From: Ferdinandcohnia sp036965045
GTDB taxonomy: Bacteria; Bacillota; Bacilli; Bacillales; Bacillaceae_L
Reading direction: 5' to 3'
Length of the DNA stretch: 64,000 bases
Assembly (NCBI RefSeq): GCF_036965045.1
Contig: NZ_JBALOV010000023.1
Location: forward strand, 62,001 to 126,000
Shown: positions 18,503-25,921 of the stretch, one piece after another
Layout of the letters: every line of letters begins with the position of its first letter
Numbering within the stretch: position 1 is the first letter of the stretch
Translations under genes and position numbers: made by a program
Notes under the pieces: generated by a model
What the model was told of the DNA's origin: nothing
What the model saw: the letters and a program-made list of their open reading frames with translations, nothing else
The model's database searches: none

Positions 18503-18868
18503 ATGGAGAAATCAAAAGGGGCAATCGAAGCTGAAATTAGCAAAGAATTAACACATTGGGAAAAAAGTTATCTTGGACGTGGCTCAGTGTCGGTTAAATC
18601 AGATATTTTGCGGGATATGATTATTGTCGTCCTGCGTGGTATTTTAACCCCTGCTGAGTATTCGCTTTGTGAGGAAAAGCGTGGACTCTTAGCTGTAAAA
18701 CAAAATCGAAATAGCTTGGTAGAGTCGGGTGTTGAAGAATTAAAAAGTATCATTCACACAATCACAGGCCAGGATGTCATAAGTTTTTATACGGATCTTA
18801 GTACAAATACAGGGGAACGGGTCATAGTTTTTAAACTTTTGGCTGACTTGGAAAGTCAATTAAATTAA
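18503..18868 (+). CDS. mpsC: MpsC-like DUF2294 protein
   Basis: This 121-residue soluble protein lies 36 bp after dabA. Its sequence and position fit DUF2294, the family of the third gene of the staphylococcal mpsABC membrane-potential/bicarbonate operon. Typical segments are RDMIIVVLRGILTPAEYSL and a C-terminal ERVIVFKL strand. AGAAGGAAAGAAAG provides the ribosome site. Its biochemical role in the complex is not known; the family call is from recall of sequence and from synteny. Confidence 0.8.
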   Translation: MEKSKGAIEAEISKELTHWEKSYLGRGSVSVKSDILRDMIIVVLRGILTPAEYSLCEEKRGLLAVKQNRNSLVESGVEELKSIIHTITGQDVISFYTDLSTNTGERVIVFKLLADLESQLN

Positions 18869-18872
18869 CGGG

Positions 18873-19385
18873 GTGAGTGCATTGTATTCAGAAGAGAAAA
18901 GGAAATTGCTATTTTTAACTGAAGCAAACTACCAAGCAGACTATTTAACCAAATATGTGAAAAACCTCAACCCAGAGGATATCATCTTGATGAATAGCAA
19001 TGGACGCGAAGTTTTACATCCCTTTGGCGAAGTCATGAGGGAAATCATTATAACTGTATACGAGGAAAAAGTCGAAGAAATATTTGTCGTTGGGGACAAG
19101 GGGACAGGTACGTCGTCCCAGCTGGACCGATGTACCTGTCCCTCTGTCCCTCAGGATAAACTTGAAACACTAGAGTATCTTTTTAGAACATGTAAACCGG
19201 AATTCCTTGGTATGAGCTTGCGCGATTGGCTTGAAGGAAACAATACAGCCAAAGACTTTGTACAAAAAAATGCCGAAACGATCCGGAATCATCCTCTCAT
19301 GCCACCTGATGTGAACGTTCGTGGATTGTTTGTTAATAGGGAAACCGAAGAAATGGTTGAGGAGATGTTTTTTAATATTGGGTGA
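18873..19385 (+). CDS. YbcF-like carbonic-anhydrase-like protein with an internal repeat insertion
   Basis: The frame begins with GTG at 18873. The TTG at 18882 has the better ribosome-site spacing (GGGGTG). The product is about 170 residues. It follows mpsC by 4 bp and occupies the place of B. subtilis ybcF after ybcC and ybcD. EEIFVVGDK aligns in character with the strand leading to the carbonic anhydrase HxxC site, but the zinc ligands CxDxR and HxxC are not evident, so activity is doubtful. Directly after this strand, residues from about KGTGTSSQLDRCTCPSVPQ are encoded by a GGGACA hairpin repeat, an apparent in-frame insertion. Confidence 0.7.
   Translation: MSALYSEEKRKLLFLTEANYQADYLTKYVKNLNPEDIILMNSNGREVLHPFGEVMREIIITVYEEKVEEIFVVGDKGTGTSSQLDRCTCPSVPQDKLETLEYLFRTCKPEFLGMSLRDWLEGNNTAKDFVQKNAETIRNHPLMPPDVNVRGLFVNRETEEMVEEMFFNIG
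19093..19150. repeat. GGGACA nested inverted repeat inside the ybcF-like gene
   Basis: GGGACA (19093-19098) and GGGACAGGTAC (19101-19111) pair with GTACCTGTCCC (19132-19142) and TGTCCC (19145-19150). The result is a 17-bp interrupted stem. A related core, GGGACA-GC-GGGACAGGT, occurs at 31578. Confidence 0.75.
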
Positions 19386-19451
19386 TGAAACAGAATAGGG
19401 GACAAATCTTGCTCCAAGTATGTGAGAAAGAGGCTGTAAATCGGAAAAAAA

Positions 19452-19895
19452 TAGGAGACTGTAAACCTGCAAAGTCAAAAAAGAGGCAGTCTATTGGATA
19501 AGATTAGGAGACTGTAAACCAGTAAAGTCGAAAAATAAGCGCTAAATTGGATAAAATTAGGAGACTGTAAACCTGCAAAGTCAAAAAAGAGGCAGTCTAT
19601 TGGATAAGATTAGGAGACTGAAAACCAGCAAAGTCGAAAAAGGTGCGCTCAATTGGATAAGATTAGGAGCTGAAAACCAACAAAGTCAAAAAGAGGCAGT
19701 CAACTGGATAAGATTAGGAGGCTGTAAACCAGTAAAGTCGAAAAAGAGGCGCTCAATTGGATAAAATTAGGAGTCTGTAAACCAGCAAAGTTGAAAAAGA
19801 GGCACTCTACCGGAAAAAAATAGGAGACTATATATCAGTAAAGACAATAAAGAGGTGCGCAAATGGATAAAATTAGATGATGTAATCCAGCAATA
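19452..19895. repeat. 53-bp tandem repeat array, about 8.4 units
   Basis: Units beginning TAGGAG start at 19452, 19505, 19558, 19611, 19664, 19715, 19768, 19821 and (partial) 19874; one unit is 51 bp, the rest 53 bp. Two subtypes alternate: A (AAACCTGCAAAGTC...GGCAGTCTATTGG) and B (AAACCAGTAAAGTCG...GCGCTCAATTGG). The units at 19452 and 19558 are identical, which indicates duplication of an A+B 106-bp block. The array fills the gap between the convergent ybcF-like gene and serA, has no open frame, and lacks the unique spacers of a CRISPR array. Confidence 0.9.
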
Positions 19896-19931
19896 GGCAA
19901 ACTAGAAAACACAACCAAAAAGGAAACAAAA

Positions 19932-19955
19932 AAGCAAGGGGACGGCCCCTTGCTT
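19932..19955 (-). terminator. Intrinsic terminator of serA
   Basis: AAGCAAGGGG (19932-19941) and CCCCTTGCTT (19946-19955) form a perfect 10-bp stem with a 4-nt loop. On the minus strand it is followed by TTTTTTGTTT. Confidence 0.9.
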
Positions 19956-19966
19956 CTAATTTTGCC

Positions 19967-21166
19967 TTAAATCACGCGTGCTGATATAATTCCGTTAATT
20001 TGCTTGATTTTTTCTAGTAAACTAGGAACAATATCGCAGGTTACCTCATTATCGATATCAATCATTGTATATGCATATTCTCCACGGCTTCTGTTGACCA
20101 TGTCTGCGATGTTTAACTCATAGAGTGAGATAGCTGATGTAATTTGGCCAACCATGTTTGGTACATTTTTATGGAAGGCTGTAACACGTGTTTTTCCTGT
20201 ATAAGGAAGTGAAGCATTCGGGAAGTTTACTGAGTTTTTGATATTCCCGGTTTGCAAAAATTCCTTTGTTTGACGAGCTGCCATAATCGCACAATTTTCC
20301 TCGGATTCATTTGTTGAAGCACCAAGATGTGGTGTGCAAATCGTATTCTTCATTTTTAAAACATTTTCATTAGGGAAATCTGTCATGTATTTTCCAACGA
20401 TGCCATCCTCAAGTGCAACAGCCATATCAATTTCATTCACAAGCTCTCCGCGTGAGAAGTTGATAATGTGAACGCCTGGCTTCATGATATCAAATGCTTT
20501 TTTATTAAACATTCCTTTTGTATCCTTGGTTAATGGAACGTGCACGGTAATATAATCAGACTCCGCAAATAGCTGTTCAAGTGACATTGCGCGCCCGACA
20601 TTACGTGATAAGTTCCAAGCTGTATCAACAGAGATGAATGGATCAAATCCGATGACATCCATATCTAAGTCAAGAGCATCGTTTGCAACAAGCGCACCAA
20701 TTGCACCTAAACCAATAACACCTAAGGTTTTTCCTTTAATTTCTTTTCCGACAAATTGCTTTTTTCCTTTTTCAACAAGAGCAGGTATTTGATCACCTTT
20801 GTCTTCCAAAGTTTTTGTCCAAGAAATACCGGCAAAAAGATTTCGGGATGTAGCCATTAAAGCAGTTAAAACCATTTCTTTTACAGCGTTTGCGTTGGCC
20901 CCTGGTGTATTAAAAACTACAATACCTTTTTCAGTGCATTTTTGGATTGGAATGTTATTAACACCAACACCTGCGCGTGCAATGGATTTTAGGTTATCAC
21001 CAAGCTCGTAGTCATGCATATCGAAGCTGCGAACGACAATTGCATCAGGGTTCTCGCTTTGATCATCAATTGTAAATTGATCATTCTTAAACACCTTTAG
21101 GCCGCTTTCGGCGATATTATTTAATGTTTTAATCGTTTTTACCTGATTTTCAATAAGTGTGCTCAT
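19967..21166 (-). CDS. serA: D-3-phosphoglycerate dehydrogenase, short form
   Basis: The enzyme catalyses the first step of serine synthesis from 3-phosphoglycerate with NAD. Starting at the ATG at 21166 (preceded by AAAGAGG) gives 399 residues. A 15-codon upstream extension has no ribosome site. The Rossmann motif TLGVIGLGAIGALVAND lies near residue 145, followed by the substrate/catalytic NFSRGELVNE and TPHLGASTNESEENC (active-site His). A single ACT domain ends the protein. It lacks the intervening domain of the 525-residue B. subtilis enzyme and resembles the short type. A ZTP riboswitch lies in its leader. Confidence 0.93.
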   Translation of the reverse strand: MSTLIENQVKTIKTLNNIAESGLKVFKNDQFTIDDQSENPDAIVVRSFDMHDYELGDNLKSIARAGVGVNNIPIQKCTEKGIVVFNTPGANANAVKEMVLTALMATSRNLFAGISWTKTLEDKGDQIPALVEKGKKQFVGKEIKGKTLGVIGLGAIGALVANDALDLDMDVIGFDPFISVDTAWNLSRNVGRAMSLEQLFAESDYITVHVPLTKDTKGMFNKKAFDIMKPGVHIINFSRGELVNEIDMAVALEDGIVGKYMTDFPNENVLKMKNTICTPHLGASTNESEENCAIMAARQTKEFLQTGNIKNSVNFPNASLPYTGKTRVTAFHKNVPNMVGQITSAISLYELNIADMVNRSRGEYAYTMIDIDNEVTCDIVPSLLEKIKQINGIISARVI

Positions 21167-21285
21167 TTCGTTTACCTCTTTCCTGAACAAAATTTTAAGT
21201 ATGGAAAACATTAAAATACAATTTTATGAGGTCTGGATCTGTTAGGGGTTGAAAAAAGGCACCTTAACCCATATATAAACAGAAA

Positions 21286-21380
21286 GAGGCAAGGGACTTT
21301 CCCTTACCTCTGCCCAGGCGAACGGCTCCGACACTATATGCTCCCTCGCGGTTTGCCGCGTACGCCAGTCACATATAGCC
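21286..21380 (-). promoter_or_regulatory. ZTP (pfl) riboswitch with terminator controlling serA
   Basis: Read on the minus strand, the aptamer has P1 CTATAT...ATATAG enclosing GTGACTGGCG, a small GCGG/CCGC hairpin and GAGGGAGC. It is followed by GGAGCCGTTCGCCTGGGCA (21311 to about 21329). This is the two-part ZTP aptamer with the invariant CCTGGGC pseudoknot partner. Downstream, GAGGTAAGGGA (21310-21300) pairs with TCCCTTGCCTC (21296-21286) and is followed by TTTCTGTTT, an intrinsic terminator. The known mechanism is that ZTP or ZMP, which accumulate when 10-formyl-THF is short, turns expression on. Confidence 0.9.
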
Positions 21381-21397
21381 TTTTTTGATTTGTTAGT

Positions 21398-21426
21398 ATG
21401 ATACCAAGTTTTTTGATATATTTCAA
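21398..21426 (-). promoter_or_regulatory. SigA promoter of the serA leader
   Basis: On the minus strand TTGAAA (21426-21421) and TATCAT (21403-21398) have a 17-bp spacer. This places the start site just upstream of the ZTP aptamer. Confidence 0.75.
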
Positions 21427-21452
21427 GTTTTAATTAATTTAATATGGTGAAA

Positions 21453-21639
21453 TTATTCCTTTTCATAAAGAAATGTTTGTTGAGTTTCTAAATCGAGTAA
21501 TTGAATATTTCCGTACTTAAAGGATTGTAAATCCATTTTCATTGTAGGTCTTGATGATTCTGTTACATTACCATTCTTATAAACTTCATCGTTTGTGAAG
21601 TGGATTTTATATTCAAGAAAAATTCTTGAGAAGATTGTC
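21453..21639 (-). pseudogene. Orphan reading frame after the M20 hydrolase gene, possible gene remnant
   Basis: Directly after the hydrolase stop the same frame reads on for about 61 codons (…KIHFTNDEVYKNGNVTE… to …TFLYEKE stop). The composition is protein-like, but there is no start codon with a ribosome site at its 5' end. It could be the tail of a decayed gene or a former C-terminal extension. I do not recognise it. Confidence 0.3.
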
Positions 21640-22845
21640 TTACTTTGCTTGTTCTGCAGCTTTTCTTTGTTTGAACTCGTCCTTGATGATATCGAGTAGT
21701 TGTGGCTCTGTGATCAGGCGTAAGGCGGTAAGGCCAAGTGCTTTAGCGCCTTTGATTAGAGCCTGGTCACCTTGTTCAGATGCTGCAGCTTCTCTAAATG
21801 GCACAGTATGAGGAACAAGCTCATCCGATCCAATTTTAATATATGGGTGAATGGTTGGCACAACTTGACTGATGTTACCAGCATCTGTTGAACCAATTCC
21901 TTCTCTTTCGTCCGCAACATTTTCTCCCAAATCTTCAATGACTTCTTTAAACACCGCGTTGAATGCATCGTTTAACAACAAGTTATCGACTTCGTTTTGA
22001 AAGGCAATCACATTGAGCTTTGCACCTGTAGCTAGAGCCGCGCCTTCAGCAATTGCTTTTACTCGCTTGGTAACTTCATTAAGCCCCGTTCTTGTAGCAG
22101 CACGGATAAAGAATCGGGCTTTCGCATAATCAGGAACGATGTTTGGCGCATCACCGCCATGTGTGATGATACCGTGAATGCGGACATCGTCTGTGACATG
22201 CTGGCGAAGAGCATTGATACCGTTGAATAACTGAATGACAGCATCTAGGGCATTGATTCCTTTATGTGGAGCGGCAGCTGCGTGAGCTGATTTTCCAATG
22301 AATTCGAAGTCAAGCGGGTCTACAGCCAGGGAAGGAGAAGTAAGGCTTGTTTTTCCTTGTGGATGGATCATCATCGCTGCATCGATACCTTCAACCAATC
22401 CGTGTTTAACGAAGCTTCCTTTTGCACTGCCATTTGGTCCACCTTCTTCAGCAGGGGTTCCAAACACAACTGCCTCGCCGCCAGTCTCCGCAATCACCTT
22501 GCTTAATCCAACCGCTGCAGCAACACTCAATGTTCCAATGATATTATGACCGCAAGCGTGGCCTAAACCAGGGAGAGCGTCATATTCAGCTAAAAAGGCG
22601 ATGGTTGGACCAGGCTTTTCTGATTTAAACCGGGCAATAAAAGCAGTCTTGTGGCCGGCTACGTCTTTTTCAACAGAGAAACCTTCATCTTCAAGAATCT
22701 TTGTTAATTGTTCAGAAGCGAAAAATTCCTCATTGCCGATCTCTGGATTCGCATGGATCTTGTGGCTTGTTTCAATGTAGCGTTCTTTATTTGCATCAAT
22801 ATTTGCTTTAATTGCTTCCGTTAATTGCGTGATAACTTGAGTCAT
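21640..22845 (-). CDS. M20-family metal-dependent amidohydrolase of the met operon
   Basis: The start at 22845 is preferred because GGAGG lies 8 nt upstream; an ATG six bases earlier is too close. The 401-residue protein has the M20/AbgB-like motifs EYDALPGLGHACGHN near residue 88, TPAEEGGPNG near residue 131 and the dimerisation segment GKSAHAAAAPHKG near residue 187. It probably hydrolyses an N-acyl or peptide-like amide. It is the last gene after metN-metP-metQ and under the same SAM riboswitch, so an N-acylated or conjugated methionine is a reasonable but untested substrate. Confidence 0.87.
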   Translation of the reverse strand: MTQVITQLTEAIKANIDANKERYIETSHKIHANPEIGNEEFFASEQLTKILEDEGFSVEKDVAGHKTAFIARFKSEKPGPTIAFLAEYDALPGLGHACGHNIIGTLSVAAAVGLSKVIAETGGEAVVFGTPAEEGGPNGSAKGSFVKHGLVEGIDAAMMIHPQGKTSLTSPSLAVDPLDFEFIGKSAHAAAAPHKGINALDAVIQLFNGINALRQHVTDDVRIHGIITHGGDAPNIVPDYAKARFFIRAATRTGLNEVTKRVKAIAEGAALATGAKLNVIAFQNEVDNLLLNDAFNAVFKEVIEDLGENVADEREGIGSTDAGNISQVVPTIHPYIKIGSDELVPHTVPFREAAASEQGDQALIKGAKALGLTALRLITEPQLLDIIKDEFKQRKAAEQAK

Positions 22846-22905
22846 GTCCATTTCCTCCTTTATTATGTAAAAGAGGGAAACTAAGTTTCCCTCAAGGTTT
22901 GGTGA

Positions 22906-23745
22906 TTACCAGCCAATATTTTCTAGTGGAACAAAGGTTGGAATTAGTGTTCCGCCATGTTCTTCGTTAATAAAATCAGCTGTATCTTCCTCTTGGAATA
23001 GTTCAGCAATACGATTTAATGTTTTGTCGTCTTTATCTTCCTTGTTAACTGCAATAATGTTTAGATAGTCAATCGCTGTTTCGCTTTCGTGGAAAATAGA
23101 ACCGTTAATTGGGTTTAATCCAGCATCTCTTGCAAATCCGTTATTGATAACACCTGCATCTACATCAGGTAGGGCTCTTGGAATTTGAGCAGGAGCAGTA
23201 GGGATTAGTTCAATATTTTTTGGATTTTCAACTACGGCTTCTTCAATTGAACCAAGGCCATCATAATTATCAACTAGTTTAAGCAGACCAGCTTCTTGAA
23301 GTAATAAAAGGGCTCTTCCTTGGTTAGACACATCATTTGGTAAAGCAATTTTCGCACCGTCTTTGATTTCTTTTACATCTTTCAGGTTGTCTGAGTAAAT
23401 CGCCATTGGCGCAAGATACGTTGTCGCAATCGGAACTAGGTCTAGATTATGCTCTTCAATAAATTGGTCAAAGTAGGCAACAGTCTGGAAAGAGTTAGCA
23501 TCTAATTCGCCATCAGCAAGCGCTGTGTTTGGCAGAACATAGTCACTAAATGAAACAAGTTCAATTTCAATACCTTCTTTTGCCGCTTTTTCAGCTACAT
23601 AGTCCCATGTACGTGTGTCTGTGCCGGTGATACCAATTTTAACGTGTTTTGTTTCTGATTCTTTGCCGCTTGCACTGTTGCTAGAACATGCAGCTGTAAA
23701 TGCGACTAATGCCACTAAAAGAATGGTTAAGACTAATTTTTTCAT
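22906..23745 (-). CDS. metQ: Methionine-binding lipoprotein of the MetNPQ importer
   Basis: The 279-residue protein has a lipoprotein signal peptide (MKKLVLTILLVALVAFTAAC, lipidated Cys at 20) and the NlpA/MetQ fold. Typical segments are KIGITGTDTRTWDYVAEKA and VLPNTALADGELDANSFQTV. It captures L- or D-methionine outside the membrane. CTAGGAGGAAAC is its ribosome site. It sits between the permease gene and the M20 hydrolase. Confidence 0.94.
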   Translation of the reverse strand: MKKLVLTILLVALVAFTAACSSNSASGKESETKHVKIGITGTDTRTWDYVAEKAAKEGIEIELVSFSDYVLPNTALADGELDANSFQTVAYFDQFIEEHNLDLVPIATTYLAPMAIYSDNLKDVKEIKDGAKIALPNDVSNQGRALLLLQEAGLLKLVDNYDGLGSIEEAVVENPKNIELIPTAPAQIPRALPDVDAGVINNGFARDAGLNPINGSIFHESETAIDYLNIIAVNKEDKDDKTLNRIAELFQEEDTADFINEEHGGTLIPTFVPLENIGW

Positions 23746-23766
23746 GATAAGTTTCCTCCTAGATGA

Positions 23767-24417
23767 TTATCTTCTTCGTATTTTTTTGGATAAAGTGTTG
23801 CCGAACGATTGCAGGCCTTGTACCATCACAATCAGAATGACAACGGTAATGATCATTGTAGTTGTATCAAAGCGTTGGTAACCGTAAGTAATAGCCAGGT
23901 CACCAATTCCTCCTCCACCGACGGTGCCCGCCATGGCAGAAGCACCGATCAGCCCGATTGTCGCAATTGTAAAGTTAACGACTAACGAACTAAGCGCTTC
24001 TGGAAGTAAGAATCGGAAAATCGTTTGGAAGGGAGTAGCTCCCATCGCATTGGCTGCTTCCAGAACACCCTCGTCCACTTCAAGTAATGAGCTTTCTACT
24101 AATCTAGCAATATATGGTCCAGCGTAAAAAACGAGCGGAACAATCGCCGCAGCTGTACCAATCGATGTTCCGACAATCAAGCGGGTTACCGGGATAATCG
24201 CTACTAATAAAATAATGAATGGGATGGAACGGAAAACATTTATGATTGCATTAACGACGGTAAAAACCGGCAAATTCTCAAGTATCTGACCTTTGCGGGT
24301 AACAAAAAGGAGAATACCCAGTGGCAGACCGAGAATAATTGAAAAGACAAAGGAAAAGGCAACCATTTGAATCGTTTCAATAACTGCTTCGATGATTTGG
24401 TCTGTGTTAACTAGCAT
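23767..24417 (-). CDS. metP: Methionine ABC importer permease
   Basis: This 216-residue protein has about five transmembrane helices and the MetI-type EAA loop EAANAMGATPFQTIFRFLLPEAL. Its start overlaps the metN end by 11 bp, which implies translational coupling. It forms the membrane channel with MetN and MetQ. Confidence 0.94.
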   Translation of the reverse strand: MLVNTDQIIEAVIETIQMVAFSFVFSIILGLPLGILLFVTRKGQILENLPVFTVVNAIINVFRSIPFIILLVAIIPVTRLIVGTSIGTAAAIVPLVFYAGPYIARLVESSLLEVDEGVLEAANAMGATPFQTIFRFLLPEALSSLVVNFTIATIGLIGASAMAGTVGGGGIGDLAITYGYQRFDTTTMIITVVILIVMVQGLQSFGNTLSKKIRRR

Positions 24418-25438
24418 GGGATGTCACTTCCTTGAAGCTGATTTGTTTTGATTGCATATACGTTAGGGCGCGTTTTACTTCTGCATCAGGTCCCTGAATT
24501 TCCACGATCAAGTTACCAAATGGGGTGCCTTGAAGTTCTGTGATGCTGCCGAACAGTACATTGATATCGATATCCAATTTTTTAGCGAGCTGTGATAAAA
24601 ATGGCTTGCCTGTTGACTGGCCGATAAAGCTGATTCGGAAAATGTTCTGAGATCCTTGATTGCTATTAATCATGTTCAAAATAGATTCAGGAATTTGATC
24701 ATGCATTACCGTGCTGACAAAGTTTTGTGCGGTTTGTGTCTTTGGTGCGGAAAAGACATCAAAGACGGTTCCCTCTTCTATCACTTGTCCTGCTTCCATG
24801 ACAGCTACACGATCACAAATCTCACGAATCACGGACATTTCATGGGTTATCATTAAAATGGTAATATTGTATTCCTTATTGATCTTTTTCAATAGTTGCA
24901 AGATAGAGCTAGTTGTCTGCGGATCAAGAGCAGACGTCGCTTCATCGCAAAGAAGGATTGAAGGCTGCGTAGCCAACGCTCTAGCGATACCAACCCGTTG
25001 CTTTTGCCCTCCGGAAAGTTGGTCTGGATAGACATCCGCCTTATCACCTAAACCAACAAATTCAAGCAGCTCTGCCACACGCGTTTTAATTTGCTCTTTT
25101 GGTGTTTTGCTTAAAATAAGTGGCATTGCAATATTGGCGTATACCGTTTTTGAGTTTAATAGGTTAAAGTGCTGAAACACCATCCCGATATTTTTCTTTA
25201 CTTCACGGATTTGCTTTTCTGAGAGAGCCGTTAAGTCATGGCCGTCCACAATGACCTTCCCAGAAGTTGGACGTTCAAGGAAATTGACACAGCGGATTAA
25301 TGAGCTTTTGCCAGCGCCACTGAATCCGACCACCCCGTAGATTTCACCCTTGTTAATTTTTAAATTGACGTTATTTAAGGCATGCACTTTCTTGCCGCCG
25401 CTATCATATACCTTGATTAAATCTTGAAACTCTATCAT
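24407..25438 (-). CDS. metN: Methionine ABC importer ATPase with NIL domain
   Basis: The 343-residue ATPase shows Walker A GFSGAGKSS (about residue 38), signature LSGGQKQR, Walker B ILLCDEATSALD and the switch ITHEMSV. The C-terminal 90 residues form the NIL domain that binds methionine and inhibits transport in characterised MetN proteins. AAAGGGGA precedes the ATG. It is the first gene downstream of the SAM-I riboswitch. Confidence 0.95.
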   Translation of the reverse strand: MIEFQDLIKVYDSGGKKVHALNNVNLKINKGEIYGVVGFSGAGKSSLIRCVNFLERPTSGKVIVDGHDLTALSEKQIREVKKNIGMVFQHFNLLNSKTVYANIAMPLILSKTPKEQIKTRVAELLEFVGLGDKADVYPDQLSGGQKQRVGIARALATQPSILLCDEATSALDPQTTSSILQLLKKINKEYNITILMITHEMSVIREICDRVAVMEAGQVIEEGTVFDVFSAPKTQTAQNFVSTVMHDQIPESILNMINSNQGSQNIFRISFIGQSTGKPFLSQLAKKLDIDINVLFGSITELQGTPFGNLIVEIQGPDAEVKRALTYMQSKQISFKEVTSHAS

Positions 25439-25538
25439 GTTTAATCCCCTTTCATCTGTCCTTAAAAAATCTTCTCAACATTTCTGAAGAACAAGATAAT
25501 TATTCTTATGTTAAGAAAATATTATTTTACAAAAATAT

Positions 25539-25697
25539 AAAAAGCCCTCTTCAGACAGAAGAGGGCAGAAGGTCAGTTCCGATATCCTCTTCTTATCTCT
25601 CAAGTTTACTTGCTGGAATTGGCACGGTACATAATTGTCCGCTGCCGAGGTTTCGTAGGGCCAGTCCCTCCACCTNNCACCTCTCTTGATAAGAAGT
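25539..25697 (-). promoter_or_regulatory. SAM-I (S-box) riboswitch of the met operon
   Basis: On the minus strand: CTTATCAAGAGAGGTG, then GAGGGACTGGCCC, GAAACC, GGCA, GTGCCAATTCC and the closing TTGAGAGATAAG (P1). These are the SAM-I core segments. The terminator GCCCTCTTC/GAAGAGGGC with a U-rich tail is at 25566-25539. SAM binding is known to favour termination. The aptamer is interrupted by a 2-N gap with duplicated flanks at 25671-25682. Confidence 0.95.
25676..25677. other. Two-base assembly gap inside the SAM riboswitch
   Basis: CACCT-NN-CACCT flanks the gap. Removing NN plus one CACCT restores the exact SAM-I consensus AAGAGAGGTGGAGGGACTGG on the minus strand, so the seven extra bases look like a scaffolding artefact. 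Confidence 0.85.
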
Positions 25698-25715
25698 ATT
25701 TTTAATATAAAACAA

Positions 25716-25744
25716 ACTATACATCGGTATAATAGAGTTGTCAA
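25716..25744 (-). promoter_or_regulatory. SigA promoter of the metNPQ operon
   Basis: On the minus strand TTGACA (25744-25739) and TATAGT (25721-25716) are 17 bp apart, just upstream of the SAM riboswitch. From here to 25921 I see only AT-rich sequence with no gene. Confidence 0.85.
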
Positions 25745-25921
25745 TATATTTGATATCTTTTTGTTATTTTTATTATCAGAAAAAAATATGCCGTTATAAT
25801 ATTAGCATTATTTTTAATAAAGTTATTTATTCGGACCGTACACCCTGCTGTCTATTGGTTTTGCCTCTCCTTTGAGCCTTATAGTGAGGGTGATACTTGA
25901 ACCAATACTTCGTCCACTTCA

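Noticed and set aside
18873..19385. Active beta-carbonic anhydrase
   Set aside because: The zinc ligands CxDxR and HxxC are not visible, so only a carbonic-anhydrase-like label is kept.
19452..19895. CRISPR array
   Set aside because: The units are contiguous 53-bp copies with no unique spacers, and there are no cas genes.
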